A program made the translations under genes and the position numbers. From assembly GCA_949284685.1 (NCBI GenBank), contig CASDWE010000002.1:333064-397063 (forward strand): DNA of 64,000 nucleotides, read 5' to 3'. Below, in pieces: positions 45,019 to 53,847 of the stretch. How positions within the stretch are numbered: position 1 is the first letter of the stretch; each line of letters opens with the position of its first letter. The stretch comes from an uncultured bacterium (lineage in GTDB: Bacteria; Bacillota_I; Bacilli_A; RFN20; CAG-826). The notes under the pieces are model-generated. The model was not told where the DNA came from. It did no database searches and was given only the letters and a program-made list of their open reading frames with translations.

Positions 45019-45046
45019 ATATTAAATTAAAAAAATATTTTTTCAA
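45019..45046 (-). promoter_or_regulatory. promoter of the membrane XRE regulator
   Basis: On the minus strand TTGAAA (45046-45041), 16 bases, TAATAT (45024-45019), eight bases before the ATG at 45010. Confidence 0.5.
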
Positions 45047-45175
45047 TTGTTTATTTTATTAGACAATGTTTAGAAAACAGCAATATTTGATGTTAAAAAT
45101 ATTTCATCTATATGTTAAATTAGACACGTGGTTAATTTATATAAAATAATCTAGCCACCATTTGGGACAACTATT
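45047..45175. other. intergenic region upstream of the small acidic ORF
   Basis: Together with the small ORF that follows, this 325-base stretch (45047-45371) has no large gene. It is AT-rich. TTAGACA occurs twice (45059-45065 and 45120-45126). TATAAA at 45140-45145 is flanked by GTGGTTA (45128-45134) and TAGCCAC (45152-45158), which are complementary apart from one G-U, so an operator or hairpin around a promoter is possible. No tRNA or known RNA was seen. Confidence 0.3.
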
Positions 45176-45301
45176 ATGGACTATTTTAATGACAAAAACA
45201 AAAAAGAATTAACTGATGAGGAAGAAATAGAAGTTTTAGAGGCACTATTTTTGGATGAAAACCTCGACGATAATTTAGAGGAAGAGTTTTTACCTTTCTA
45301 G
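45176..45301 (+). CDS. small acidic ORF, 41 residues
   Basis: ATG at 45176 to TAG at 45299. The peptide is strongly acidic: it has a short Lys-containing start (MDYFNDKNKKEL), then TDEEEIEVLEALFLDENLDD and ends EEEFLPF. A TATAAA box lies 30 bases upstream and a weak GGGA about ten bases before the ATG. It is not recognised. The acidic, amphipathic nature and hydrophobic end could suit a protein that binds a partner, but nothing proves that it is expressed. Confidence 0.4.
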   Translation: MDYFNDKNKKELTDEEEIEVLEALFLDENLDDNLEEEFLPF

Positions 45302-45371
45302 ATTTTTATTTTTTAAATGTTTTTTTGTTGAATAATAAATATAATATGAATAGTATTATATTTTTTTTATT

Positions 45372-46808
45372 ATGTTTAAGAGTAAAAACAAACCAAAATT
45401 AGAATCCGATATTAGCATTTCAAAAACCTTATCTAAATATAGTGAAGTTTTAGTTTTTTTTGTTTTAGAATTATTCGCTTTTTTAGGTTTTTCTTTTGCA
45501 AATTCTTTTATATTGTATGCACTTATTATCGTTATTTTATTTGCTTTTGCTATATTATTTTCCTATGATTCTTTAAAAAAAGAAAAAGAAGACGGATTAT
45601 TCTTTTTAATATTTTTAATACCTTTTTTTCTTTTTGTTTTGTTGACTGTTTGTTCTAGGTTTTCACTTAATCAAATCGATGCTTTTACAAACGTTTTAAC
45701 TTTTGTTGGTCTACTTTGTTTTGTGGGCCTTGGTTATTTATCTAAATATATTGAGAAGTTTAATCTTAAGTATGTTTTTCTTGTAATTTATGGAGCGTTA
45801 TTTTTATTAGTTTTAATTTCTTTTATATATTCGATGGTTTGCTATGTACCTTTTTATACTTGGATATATGAAGGTAAATATATTTATTATGATGGAGAAA
45901 GAAGCACTATTTATGACACTATTAAATTTTTGATGGGTTTTGAATTTAATGATATTTCCATTCAACATTTTCAGCTTTATGGTACAATGCTTTTTTCAAG
46001 TGTTATTGGTCTTAAATACATATCTTTTAAAAAAGAAAAAAAACTATTCATCGTTTATCTTTGCTTTGCCTTACTCGGATTAATTAGTATTCTTTTTACA
46101 ATTAACAAAGTTAATTTAATCACGTTTATTTTAGCTATTGGCGTCGTTATCTTTTTACTTTTTGTAAAGAAAAATTATTTGGCATTAAGAATTTCTATTT
46201 ATGTTATTTTAGGAATACTTGGTGTGTTATTTATAATATTTTTCTTAAACGCTCAAAGTTCTTGGGACTTTGTTAAAGGGTTGCAAGATTTAATTTCTAA
46301 TAATTTTGTTTTAGATAAATTATTTAATAATAATCGTTTGTCAATAGTTTATAAACAAGCCTTAGATGGTTTATTGAGTTTTGAAAAAATATTTGGAGAT
46401 TCTAGAAATATATACGAGATAGTTCCAACTGGTTCATGGTTATTTGATACAATGATAACATCTGGTTTATTTGGGACTATATCTTTTATATGTTTTGTTG
46501 TGTTTAGCATAATCTCTATTGTTAGATATAACAAAATCAGTAAGGATAGCGACCTAATAAAATCATTGATTAATAGCTTTGTTATGATGTTTTTTGTTTA
46601 TTCCTTGTTTGCTTTTGATATACAGCCATATAGCCATTATTTAAACATTATTCCAATGGTTCAAAATCCAATGTTTTTAATTGTTGTGTTTTTAATTGGG
46701 TATACATTTACAAGCAAAAAGAAAGTTAAACAATCGCTATTAAAACAAGATAGTGTTGTAGTGGATGCGATTGTAAAAGAAGGAGCTAAAGAAACAAATG
46801 AAAAATAA
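45372..46808 (+). CDS. O-antigen ligase/polymerase-like membrane protein
   Basis: 478 residues with about 11-12 hydrophobic segments. A larger external loop lies between segments near residues 150-215, and another with charged and aromatic residues near 300-360 (NNNRLSIVYKQALDGLLSF). This pattern and length resemble Wzy polymerases and WaaL-type ligases, which share little sequence, so the call rests on topology and on the nearby sugar genes. It could join polysaccharide units made by the 10.6-17.9 kb operon. The 3' end overlaps the following lipoprotein gene by 11 bases. No Shine-Dalgarno; TATTAT lies 12 bases before the ATG. Confidence 0.65.
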   Translation: MFKSKNKPKLESDISISKTLSKYSEVLVFFVLELFAFLGFSFANSFILYALIIVILFAFAILFSYDSLKKEKEDGLFFLIFLIPFFLFVLLTVCSRFSLNQIDAFTNVLTFVGLLCFVGLGYLSKYIEKFNLKYVFLVIYGALFLLVLISFIYSMVCYVPFYTWIYEGKYIYYDGERSTIYDTIKFLMGFEFNDISIQHFQLYGTMLFSSVIGLKYISFKKEKKLFIVYLCFALLGLISILFTINKVNLITFILAIGVVIFLLFVKKNYLALRISIYVILGILGVLFIIFFLNAQSSWDFVKGLQDLISNNFVLDKLFNNNRLSIVYKQALDGLLSFEKIFGDSRNIYEIVPTGSWLFDTMITSGLFGTISFICFVVFSIISIVRYNKISKDSDLIKSLINSFVMMFFVYSLFAFDIQPYSHYLNIIPMVQNPMFLIVVFLIGYTFTSKKKVKQSLLKQDSVVVDAIVKEGAKETNEK

Positions 46809-47598
46809 ATTTATATTTAAATGTTTATCTATTTGTTTAGTTTTTGTTTTAACAGCGTGTGGAAAAGACTTGCAAGAAGTATTTGATGGTGATGAATATA
46901 ATGATCCTGTTTTTGTGAATAATTATTATCGTGAATGTCCTGATGTTTTTGAATCTGTAGAACCAATTGTAGAAACTTTGAATCCTGGAGAATATGTAAG
47001 AACATACGAATCTGCAACTAAAAATTATTATGATGAAGATATGTCAAAATTAGATTACACTAGTTCGTATGCTGAAAATAAAAAATTATCATTAATTGAT
47101 GATTCTTTTAAAATCGGATATGTATCTAAATTATTTGATGGACAAATGTTTTGTAATGGCGATTTCCAATTATCTAGAATTCAAATTGATGATGAAGGTT
47201 TTGGAATGATGTTTGCAAAAGAAATGTATGACTACGACTATTTTGCTTTAAATTTTAAAGCCGCGGCAGATAATCCAGATGGAAGTCATGTATCTCCACA
47301 TTATTCTCATGTCGTATTGTATATTACTTTTTACATGAGAAGTGGTGTCAATTATAACGCTTTAAAAGTAGAAATTGATTTAGATAATATTCCAACGAAT
47401 ATGACCGAAAGAAATAACAATGACACTTATGTATTTTTGGCTTTCAAGTTAAAATCATTATCACAAAGTTTAAAAAGAATGTGTGGAATTAAAATAAATT
47501 ACGAATTTAAAAGTGATGACTACAAAGACAAAGACAATGATATTAATTACGCTTTGATGTTATATGAATTATTACTTCCTAATTCTTATTGGTTATAA
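46798..47598 (+). CDS. lipoprotein of unknown function
   Basis: 266 residues. Lipoprotein signal peptide: basic MKNKFIFK, hydrophobic core and lipobox LTAC with Cys at about residue 21. The mature part is acidic and rich in Tyr, Asp and Asn, with no recognised domain. Anchored outside the membrane after lipidation. It overlaps the polymerase-like gene by 11 bases and is translated with it (AAGGAG lies upstream in that gene), so a role in the same envelope process is likely. Its end overlaps the end of the convergent tupA-like gene by 20 bases. Confidence 0.85.
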   Translation: MKNKFIFKCLSICLVFVLTACGKDLQEVFDGDEYNDPVFVNNYYRECPDVFESVEPIVETLNPGEYVRTYESATKNYYDEDMSKLDYTSSYAENKKLSLIDDSFKIGYVSKLFDGQMFCNGDFQLSRIQIDDEGFGMMFAKEMYDYDYFALNFKAAADNPDGSHVSPHYSHVVLYITFYMRSGVNYNALKVEIDLDNIPTNMTERNNNDTYVFLAFKLKSLSQSLKRMCGIKINYEFKSDDYKDKDNDINYALMLYELLLPNSYWL

Positions 47599-48487
47599 AT
47601 TTTGAAATATCTAACCATTTTGAAATAATAAAATCAGCTTTATCATCATCAAAAATTAATGTTCCTTTCGCGGGAGTAAATGTCATTTCTGAAAAATAAA
47701 TTTTACCTTCGATATCATATAAATCCACTCTAACAAATGGAAAGGGTTTTGCAAGTTGCTCACTTATTTTAATCATCTTATCGAATTCGTTTGGTTTTTT
47801 AAAAGGATAATCTGATTTTTTCCAACCATTAAATTGTGCCTCATCAAATGGAGTAAAATCGATATAGTAATTGTTATATCGAATATCTTTGAAACGGCCG
47901 CTGACAAGATATAAATATTTTGCTTTTCCATTAAATACATGTATTTTATATTCTAATGGTGATTGACCAATATATTTTTCGATAATAATTTGTGGTTTTA
48001 TTTTTAAATAGTGCAATTCTAATGTTTTTTTTGCGTAATTTGTTTTTAGCCATTTGTTAAATTTTTTTCTTAAATCATGCAAATTTAAACTTTTTTTATC
48101 TAAAACTATTTCATTAAAAGCACAGGCATGAGAACATTTCATAACAAATTGATTTGGCAATTTATCAAAATCTATATCATCAAATTTATCATAGATTCCA
48201 TATATAGGAATTAGGATATCTTCTAATCCATTTTCTTTAACATAATCTCTAACACCACATCTTCCAGCACATTTTGTTACTAATGGCCAATTTGGATAAA
48301 CACAATATCTAAGATATTGAATTTTTTCTGTATATCTAGTCGGATTTTTCCAATTTAATTTATGGTGAGTTATATATCGATATTCCAAAGAAATATATAA
48401 TTTTTTGGAAATTAATTTTATTGGTTTTCTAATTAACGACGCCAGAAAGAATTTTAAACGATTTTTTCTTGTAACTTTTTCATTCAT
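47579..48487 (-). CDS. TupA-like ATP-grasp protein
   Basis: 302 residues. Family landmarks of TupA-like ATP-grasp proteins: NPTRYTEKIQYLRYCVYPN, VRDYVKENGLEDILIP, GIYDKFDDIDFDKLPNQFV and MKCSHACAFNEIV, then IIEKYIGQSPLEYKIHVFNGK and VDLYDIEGKIYFSEMTFTP with acidic metal ligands. The founding member acts in teichuronopeptide synthesis, joining amino acids to a uronic acid polymer. A uronic acid polysaccharide is expected here from the ugd/epimerase genes, so an amino-acid decoration is plausible (inference). TATACT ends six bases before the ATG, so the mRNA seems leaderless. Confidence 0.85.
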   Translation of the reverse strand: MNEKVTRKNRLKFFLASLIRKPIKLISKKLYISLEYRYITHHKLNWKNPTRYTEKIQYLRYCVYPNWPLVTKCAGRCGVRDYVKENGLEDILIPIYGIYDKFDDIDFDKLPNQFVMKCSHACAFNEIVLDKKSLNLHDLRKKFNKWLKTNYAKKTLELHYLKIKPQIIIEKYIGQSPLEYKIHVFNGKAKYLYLVSGRFKDIRYNNYYIDFTPFDEAQFNGWKKSDYPFKKPNEFDKMIKISEQLAKPFPFVRVDLYDIEGKIYFSEMTFTPAKGTLIFDDDKADFIISKWLDISKFITNKN

Positions 48488-48493
48488 GAAAAT

Positions 48494-48528
48494 AGTATAC
48501 TATATTTTCCAATTATTTGTGGTATTGT
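48494..48528. promoter_or_regulatory. divergent -10 boxes for tupA-like and small membrane protein genes
   Basis: Minus strand TATACT (48499-48494) ends six bases before the tupA-like ATG. Plus strand TGGTATTGT (extended -10, box 48523-48528) ends seven bases before the ATG at 48536. Neither gene has a Shine-Dalgarno in this 48-base gap. Confidence 0.45.
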
Positions 48529-48535
48529 ATTTATT

Positions 48536-48907
48536 ATGAAACAAGCATTGAAAGATTATAAAATTTATGTGATAGGCGGAATATTAGGATTTCTTGGATA
48601 TATTCCGCTTATGATAGGTGGAATTTTATCTATTCCAAGTTTAAATAGCGGTTTTAGTGCTTACCCATATGTGATGTGGGCAATGATGGCTTTATATTTT
48701 TTAATCGGCTTTATTTGGGGCGATCTTTATAGAAATAATGTTCGCAGAAAAACCAAAAATTGGGACAATAAATTGCCTGACGAAGTAATAATTGCTTCAT
48801 GGAAAAGACAATTACCATTTTATATTGGTGCGCTTCTTATTCTTATTACCGCATTAATACTTGAAATTTATTTTGCTGTGTGCGGATATTATCCATTCTA
48901 CGGTTAA
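48536..48907 (+). CDS. small membrane protein, three segments
   Basis: 123 residues, not recognised. Hydrophobic segments at about 11-32, 42-62 and 97-118, with a basic loop (YRNNVRRKTKNWDNKLPDEV) between the second and third. Divergent from the tupA-like gene. It has no Shine-Dalgarno and a close -10 box. Followed by a GC-rich inverted repeat and then the oppA promoter. Function unknown. Confidence 0.7.
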   Translation: MKQALKDYKIYVIGGILGFLGYIPLMIGGILSIPSLNSGFSAYPYVMWAMMALYFLIGFIWGDLYRNNVRRKTKNWDNKLPDEVIIASWKRQLPFYIGALLILITALILEIYFAVCGYYPFYG

Positions 48908-48921
48908 TAAGTTCTTTTTCT

Positions 48922-48957
48922 CATACACGCATATATTTATCGTTGTTCGCGCGTATG
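48922..48957. repeat. inverted repeat downstream of the small membrane protein gene
   Basis: CATACACGC (48922-48930) and GCGCGTATG (48949-48957) pair at eight of nine positions across an 18-base loop. No T-run follows on either strand, so it is not a standard terminator. Confidence 0.35.
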
Positions 48958-48970
48958 TACAAAAAATACG

Positions 48971-49022
48971 TTGTTTTTTATTTTTGATTGTAGTATATTT
49001 TTAGTCAATCATTCATGATTGA
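48971..49022 (+). promoter_or_regulatory. oppA promoter with palindrome at the start point
   Basis: TTGTTT (48971-48976), 17 bases, TATATT (48994-48999); start near 49006. The perfect inverted repeat TCAATCAT-tc-ATGATTGA (49005-49022) begins there and ends four bases before AAAGGAG. It can act as an operator on DNA or a 5' hairpin on RNA next to the ribosome-binding site. Confidence 0.55.
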
Positions 49023-49042
49023 AAGAAAGGAGAAAATCTGAA

Positions 49043-51445
49043 ATGAAAAAAGAACTTAGAATATTGCCAATAGTCGCTGCGGCAGCAATATTTGCTTTAG
49101 TATCTTGTACTCCACCTGCAACTAGTTCCTCTACATCAGGTTCAAGTGCTGGAAATACATTCGTTATTCCTAGTGATGATCCTTATTTCCCAGGTAAAGT
49201 TGCAAAAAATAGTTACAATGCACTTTTAGCTACTGGTATTACTGGTGGTTTAAACTACCTAGCAACTCAAGACGCTAGTGCGGCAAACCATTTTGCTAAC
49301 TTTGTCGATGGTTTGTTACTTCAAAATGAATTTGGTACATTAGAAAAGCAACTTGCTGAAAGTATTAAAGCTGAAAATAATTACCAAACATTTACTATTA
49401 AGGTTAAAAGTGGTGTTCCATGGGTTAAATGGGACGGAACACAATACACCACATCGATTAATGGTGTTTCTACTCCTCAATATGTCAGCGCTAACGACTT
49501 CTTAACATCGGCAAAGACTGTATTGAATTTTTCCACTCAATCCGAAACTTATTATTTAATTACTAATTTTATCGAAGGTGCGATGGAATATTATCAAGCT
49601 ACCTATATCGATTATCAAATCGCAAATGGTGGTGCTCAATGGCAAATTTATGAAAGAAATCCTCAAATGTATGTTCAATTGTTGAATCGTTTAGTGGAAG
49701 AAAACACTGGTGTAGAAAACAATGCAACCGTTGATGACATTGAAGATATTCGTAATTTCCAACGTGTTGGTATTAAAGTAACTGAAGATCCAACATCTAA
49801 TGGTGGTGGAACCATTACTTATACACTTGATCACCCAGCTTTCTATTTCCCAACATTATTAACTTATTCTTGTTATTTACCAGTTAACCAACATTTCTTA
49901 GATGAAATTAGAGTTAACACGTTTGGTACTGATAACTCTCACTTGTTATATTGTGGACCATTTACACTTTATGCTTCCACTCCTTCACAAGTTGTTTATC
50001 ATAAAAATCCACTTTACTGGAATATTGATAATGTACATGTTGAAACAATTAACTATCAAATCATTAGTATGGCAGCCGAACCAGATTATGCTCGTATTAG
50101 ATTTGAAGCTGGTGAAATTGATGGATTTACATTAACAACAGATGACGCTGATGGATGGCAAAAATATATTACTGGTCCAGATAACACTGGAACAATTGAA
50201 AATCCTTATGATCCAAGCGTCAACTCTCGTACATACGACTATATTGACTATGTTTATGGATTACATATCAATGTTAATCGTGCAAGCAATAGCACAAATG
50301 GTGCTACCGCAAGAACAAGTTATGCAACTACAATGGGTGGTAGTGCTAGCGACATTTTAAATGCTGAAAGAGCATTATCAATCGAAGAAGTTCGTCGATT
50401 AGTCATCGCAAGTTTTGACTTAGCGGTTTATTGTGAACAATATTCCACATTAGTAGAATATCAACCACAATACATGATTAATACTTACGTTCCACAAGGA
50501 TTCGTTCAAGATGATGATGGTTTAGATTATACTACCAACCACTACATCCCAACTTATGCAAACCACGAAGGTATAACTGTTGAAGAAGCAACAGAAAAAC
50601 TTGCTCAAGGTCAATACGATGGCACTAACGCTTCATATGATGATTTAGCACCTTTAAGAGAAGCAGCTTTAGAAGCTATTGAATTATATAATGCACAAGC
50701 TGAAGCTGAAAATCGTATTACTTTCCCAATTCAAATGGAATTCATGTCAACTTGGTCAGCAAACGAAGAATCAAGATACTACGATGGCAAAACCATCTTA
50801 GCAATGAATCAACGTTTAAATAATATGCCAAGTCAAATGAGTTTTGATAAGAATACATCTGGCATTAACTTCTTAGTTATTCCAACCGCTGATGTTACTC
50901 AACAAAATTATGAATTGGTTTCAAATGGCGGTAACTTTGATATCTCTGCACATTGGGGTTGGGGTCCTGACTATGGTGATCCAATGTCATATTTAAATAC
51001 ATTCACAATCCATGGTGACTGGGCAAGCATCTTTGGTTATGTCGGTGATGAAGAAACTATTAACTACTATGTTGATAGCACTGGTAAATTAGTTAGCAAT
51101 AATTTATTGGAAGAATACACTGATATGGTCGATGCTGCTGATAATGAATATGAAGATATTAATGATCGTTATGATGGATTTGCTGAAGCAGAATACATGT
51201 TGCTCAATGAATTAGCAATCTTTAAACCATTAACAATGCGTGGTCAAGGTAGACAAGTGTCTGTCTCTCGTGCAAGTGGTTATCATTCTCCAAGCGGTTC
51301 TTATGGTTTAGCTAACCAACGTTTAGATGGTTTATATGTTTTAGCTGAAACTATCAACCGTGAAGATAGAACAGCTGCTTATACCAAATATGAGGAAAGC
51401 AAAGCCGCATATTTAGCAGCACACGGCACTATTAATATTTATTAA
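49043..51445 (+). CDS. oppA: oligopeptide ABC transporter substrate-binding lipoprotein
   Basis: 800 residues from the ATG at 49043, which has GAAAGGAGAAAATCTGAA upstream. Lipoprotein signal with lipobox ALVSC (Cys about residue 22), followed by a Ser/Thr-rich tether. The rest is a family 5 solute-binding protein: LLYCGPFTLYASTPSQVVY, NPLYWNIDNVHVETINYQI and ISAHWGWGPDYGDPMSYLN are typical sequences. It is much longer than usual OppA (about 540-600), with extra length spread in the middle. Captures peptides outside the cell for the permease encoded next. A hairpin separates it from oppB. Confidence 0.93.
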   Translation: MKKELRILPIVAAAAIFALVSCTPPATSSSTSGSSAGNTFVIPSDDPYFPGKVAKNSYNALLATGITGGLNYLATQDASAANHFANFVDGLLLQNEFGTLEKQLAESIKAENNYQTFTIKVKSGVPWVKWDGTQYTTSINGVSTPQYVSANDFLTSAKTVLNFSTQSETYYLITNFIEGAMEYYQATYIDYQIANGGAQWQIYERNPQMYVQLLNRLVEENTGVENNATVDDIEDIRNFQRVGIKVTEDPTSNGGGTITYTLDHPAFYFPTLLTYSCYLPVNQHFLDEIRVNTFGTDNSHLLYCGPFTLYASTPSQVVYHKNPLYWNIDNVHVETINYQIISMAAEPDYARIRFEAGEIDGFTLTTDDADGWQKYITGPDNTGTIENPYDPSVNSRTYDYIDYVYGLHINVNRASNSTNGATARTSYATTMGGSASDILNAERALSIEEVRRLVIASFDLAVYCEQYSTLVEYQPQYMINTYVPQGFVQDDDGLDYTTNHYIPTYANHEGITVEEATEKLAQGQYDGTNASYDDLAPLREAALEAIELYNAQAEAENRITFPIQMEFMSTWSANEESRYYDGKTILAMNQRLNNMPSQMSFDKNTSGINFLVIPTADVTQQNYELVSNGGNFDISAHWGWGPDYGDPMSYLNTFTIHGDWASIFGYVGDEETINYYVDSTGKLVSNNLLEEYTDMVDAADNEYEDINDRYDGFAEAEYMLLNELAIFKPLTMRGQGRQVSVSRASGYHSPSGSYGLANQRLDGLYVLAETINREDRTAAYTKYEESKAAYLAAHGTINIY

Positions 51446-51495
51446 TAAGTGTTATTAAAATTATAAAAATTCATTTATAATTTAATTAGTGATTT

Positions 51496-51541
51496 AAGCA
51501 AGATAAGAGGTCATGCACCTCTTTCTTGCTTTATTAATCAA
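51496..51541 (+). terminator. intercistronic hairpin between oppA and oppB
   Basis: AAGCAAG (51496-51502) with CTTGCTT (51535-51541), plus inner AGAGGT/ACCTCT, makes a long stem. Only TATT follows, so it may be a partial terminator or a 3'-protecting hairpin that keeps oppA mRNA above the permease level. Confidence 0.6.
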
Positions 51542-51570
51542 CTTATTAATTAAATAGGAAAGGAGTTTGA

Positions 51571-52746
51571 ATGACTACATATTTAGTTGGGTATTCCATA
51601 ATTGGATTTTTGATTTTATTTATTGTATTTTCAATATTAGTTAAAAGAAAAATCCTATTCGGGAATACACCTGTTATGCAAAGAATATTTGCACATCCAT
51701 TACTTCATTATTCTATAAGAAGATTAGGATCTGCACTTATTTCTTTATTACTCACTATTTTGGTTACTTTCTTTTTAATTCGTGCATCACAACCTGCTGA
51801 TGCAACTTGTATTACTAAATTTTCTGGCCCACATATTACTCAGGAATTATTTGATTTACAATGTAATGCTTGGAAAGATGAAATGGGTTTATCTGGTTCT
51901 TTATTTGAACAAATGATAAATTTCTTTTATTCTATTTTACCATTTCCAAAAACATTATGTCGCACATCTTTAGATTTAAACACAATGACATTTTTTGTTA
52001 GTGATTGTCGTACATTTATTATCGATTTTGGCAAAACTAGTGATTTGCCAGGTATCGCTGATGGTACATACGTTTTAGATTACATGATTCCTAGAATGGG
52101 GACATCTTTTAAAATAGGTATTATTGCTGTCGTCTTGCAATTAGCGTTAGGTTATCCTCTTGGTGTATTAATGGCTAAATATAAAGGCGGCATATTAGAT
52201 AAAATTGGTCTTGGATACATTATTTCTATCGATGCAATTCCAGGTGTTGCATATTACTATATTTGGATGGCTCTTTTATGTGGTTTATGTGCCTTACCAT
52301 ATGCGTATAATGATGGCGATTTTTTAAGCTGGTTACCGGCAATATTAACAATGGGTTTCACTGGTATGGCTGGTATTGCTATGTGGGTTAGACGTTTCAT
52401 GGTTGATGAATTTAATTCTGACTATGTTAAGTTTGCTAGAGCAAAAGGTCTTTCTGAAAATAGAATTATGTTTACTCATATTTTAAGAAATGCGATTGTT
52501 CCTTTAGTTAGATCTATTCCAAGTGCGGTTATAGGTGCTTTGCTTGGAACTTACTATTTAGAAAATATGTATTCTATTGATGGAATAGGTGCAGCGTTAA
52601 TAACCGCAAATAATCATCATAATGCACCTCTTCTTCAAGCTATTGTTATTATAAGTGCAATATTATCTATTATTTCTTTCTTGCTTGGCGATATTGTTAC
52701 AGCGATGGTTGATCCACGTGTATCATTCTCAGGCGATGAAGTTTAG
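51571..52746 (+). CDS. oppB: oligopeptide ABC transporter permease OppB
   Basis: 391 residues. The first membrane segment lies at the N-terminus, a second at about 58-78 (RRLGSALISLLLTILVTFFL), then a long external region and the permease core. The cytoplasmic EAA-type loop is VKFARAKGLSENRIMFTHILRNAIVPLVRSIPS (landmark FARAKGLSENRIM), which contacts the ATPases. Longer than most OppB (about 310) because of an extra N-terminal segment and the external loop. AGGAAAGGAG precedes the ATG. Confidence 0.93.
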   Translation: MTTYLVGYSIIGFLILFIVFSILVKRKILFGNTPVMQRIFAHPLLHYSIRRLGSALISLLLTILVTFFLIRASQPADATCITKFSGPHITQELFDLQCNAWKDEMGLSGSLFEQMINFFYSILPFPKTLCRTSLDLNTMTFFVSDCRTFIIDFGKTSDLPGIADGTYVLDYMIPRMGTSFKIGIIAVVLQLALGYPLGVLMAKYKGGILDKIGLGYIISIDAIPGVAYYYIWMALLCGLCALPYAYNDGDFLSWLPAILTMGFTGMAGIAMWVRRFMVDEFNSDYVKFARAKGLSENRIMFTHILRNAIVPLVRSIPSAVIGALLGTYYLENMYSIDGIGAALITANNHHNAPLLQAIVIISAILSIISFLLGDIVTAMVDPRVSFSGDEV

Positions 52747-52760
52747 GAGGTGTGAAAATT

Positions 52761-53831
52761 ATGGCAAAAGAAAAACAAAATAACGATTACATCTTCCAAG
52801 AAGTAGACGAAACAACAAATGTTTATAACAATGTTAATCAAAATGTTGATGAATTGTTTAAAGTTGTTGGAACTAATTTAGAAAATGTTGAAAGATTAAA
52901 TGCTGTCCCATATTCTTATTGGCGTATAACATTTACTGAATTATTTAAAAAACCTTTCGTAATTATATGTTTAGCAATTTTAGCATTAATTATTTTCTTT
53001 ACTATTTTTGGACCTTTAATTAATTATTATCCACCTTTAATTATTGATGGATCAACAATATTACATAATCCATTGCCTGATGTTGCTCCTCCTTACTATG
53101 TTGGACCAAACGCTCAATACTGGTTTGGTGTATGCGGTGATAATATGGGGACATGGTTTGAAGGAACTGATATGTGGTCAGTTGTTTGGACAGGTTCAAG
53201 ATTATCATTATTGTTAGGCGTTACTGTTGCTGCGATTGATGTTGTATTAGGCATCGTTATTGGAGCGGCCTGGGGTTATTTTAAGTGGCTTGACCCCATT
53301 ATGATTGAATTTAGAAACTTTGTTAGTAATATTCCAACAATCTTATTAGATATTTTATTAATGCAATTACTATCTCCTTATATGAAGGATTTTGGATTTA
53401 TTATTGTTGTATTCTTATTGTGTGCTCTTGGCTGGTTAGGTTTAGCGGGTTTTGTTAGAAATCAAATTATTATTATTCGTAATCGTGAATATAATATTGC
53501 TTCTCAAACCCTTGGTTCTTCTTCCACAACTATGATTACACACAATTTATTGCCATATTTAGTAAGTGTAATTGTTACAGTGGCATCAACTTCAATTCCT
53601 GCTGCTATTTCAAGTGAAGTTGGTCTTGCTTACTTTAATTTATCGTTTAAAGTCAGCGATGGTGATATTACTTTAGGACAAGTTTTAACTCAAGCAACGA
53701 AAGGAATGGCGTGGATGGAGCATCCATATTTGCTGCTGGGACCACTTATTGTTATGGTTCCATTGACGGTAGCGTTTTTCTACCTAGGTTTAGCAATTGC
53801 GGATGCTACTGATCCTAAATCGCATCGTTAA
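52761..53831 (+). CDS. oppC: oligopeptide ABC transporter permease OppC
   Basis: 356 residues from the ATG at 52761, after TTAGGAGGTGTGAAAATT. N-terminal hydrophilic extension of about 70 residues, first membrane segment about 75-98, external loop, then VWTGSRLSLLLGVTVAAID and the coupling loop REYNIASQTLGSSSTTMI that contacts OppD/F. Partner of OppB. Lies 14 bases after oppB and is followed by AAAGGAGG of oppD. Confidence 0.93.
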   Translation: MAKEKQNNDYIFQEVDETTNVYNNVNQNVDELFKVVGTNLENVERLNAVPYSYWRITFTELFKKPFVIICLAILALIIFFTIFGPLINYYPPLIIDGSTILHNPLPDVAPPYYVGPNAQYWFGVCGDNMGTWFEGTDMWSVVWTGSRLSLLLGVTVAAIDVVLGIVIGAAWGYFKWLDPIMIEFRNFVSNIPTILLDILLMQLLSPYMKDFGFIIVVFLLCALGWLGLAGFVRNQIIIIRNREYNIASQTLGSSSTTMITHNLLPYLVSVIVTVASTSIPAAISSEVGLAYFNLSFKVSDGDITLGQVLTQATKGMAWMEHPYLLLGPLIVMVPLTVAFFYLGLAIADATDPKSHR

Positions 53832-53847
53832 AGGAGGTCTTTAAGTG

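Noticed and set aside
45346-45371. Alternative start for the polymerase-like gene at the ATG 45346
   Set aside because: It is in a different frame and would give a short unrelated peptide; the -10 box and the ATG at 45372 fit better.
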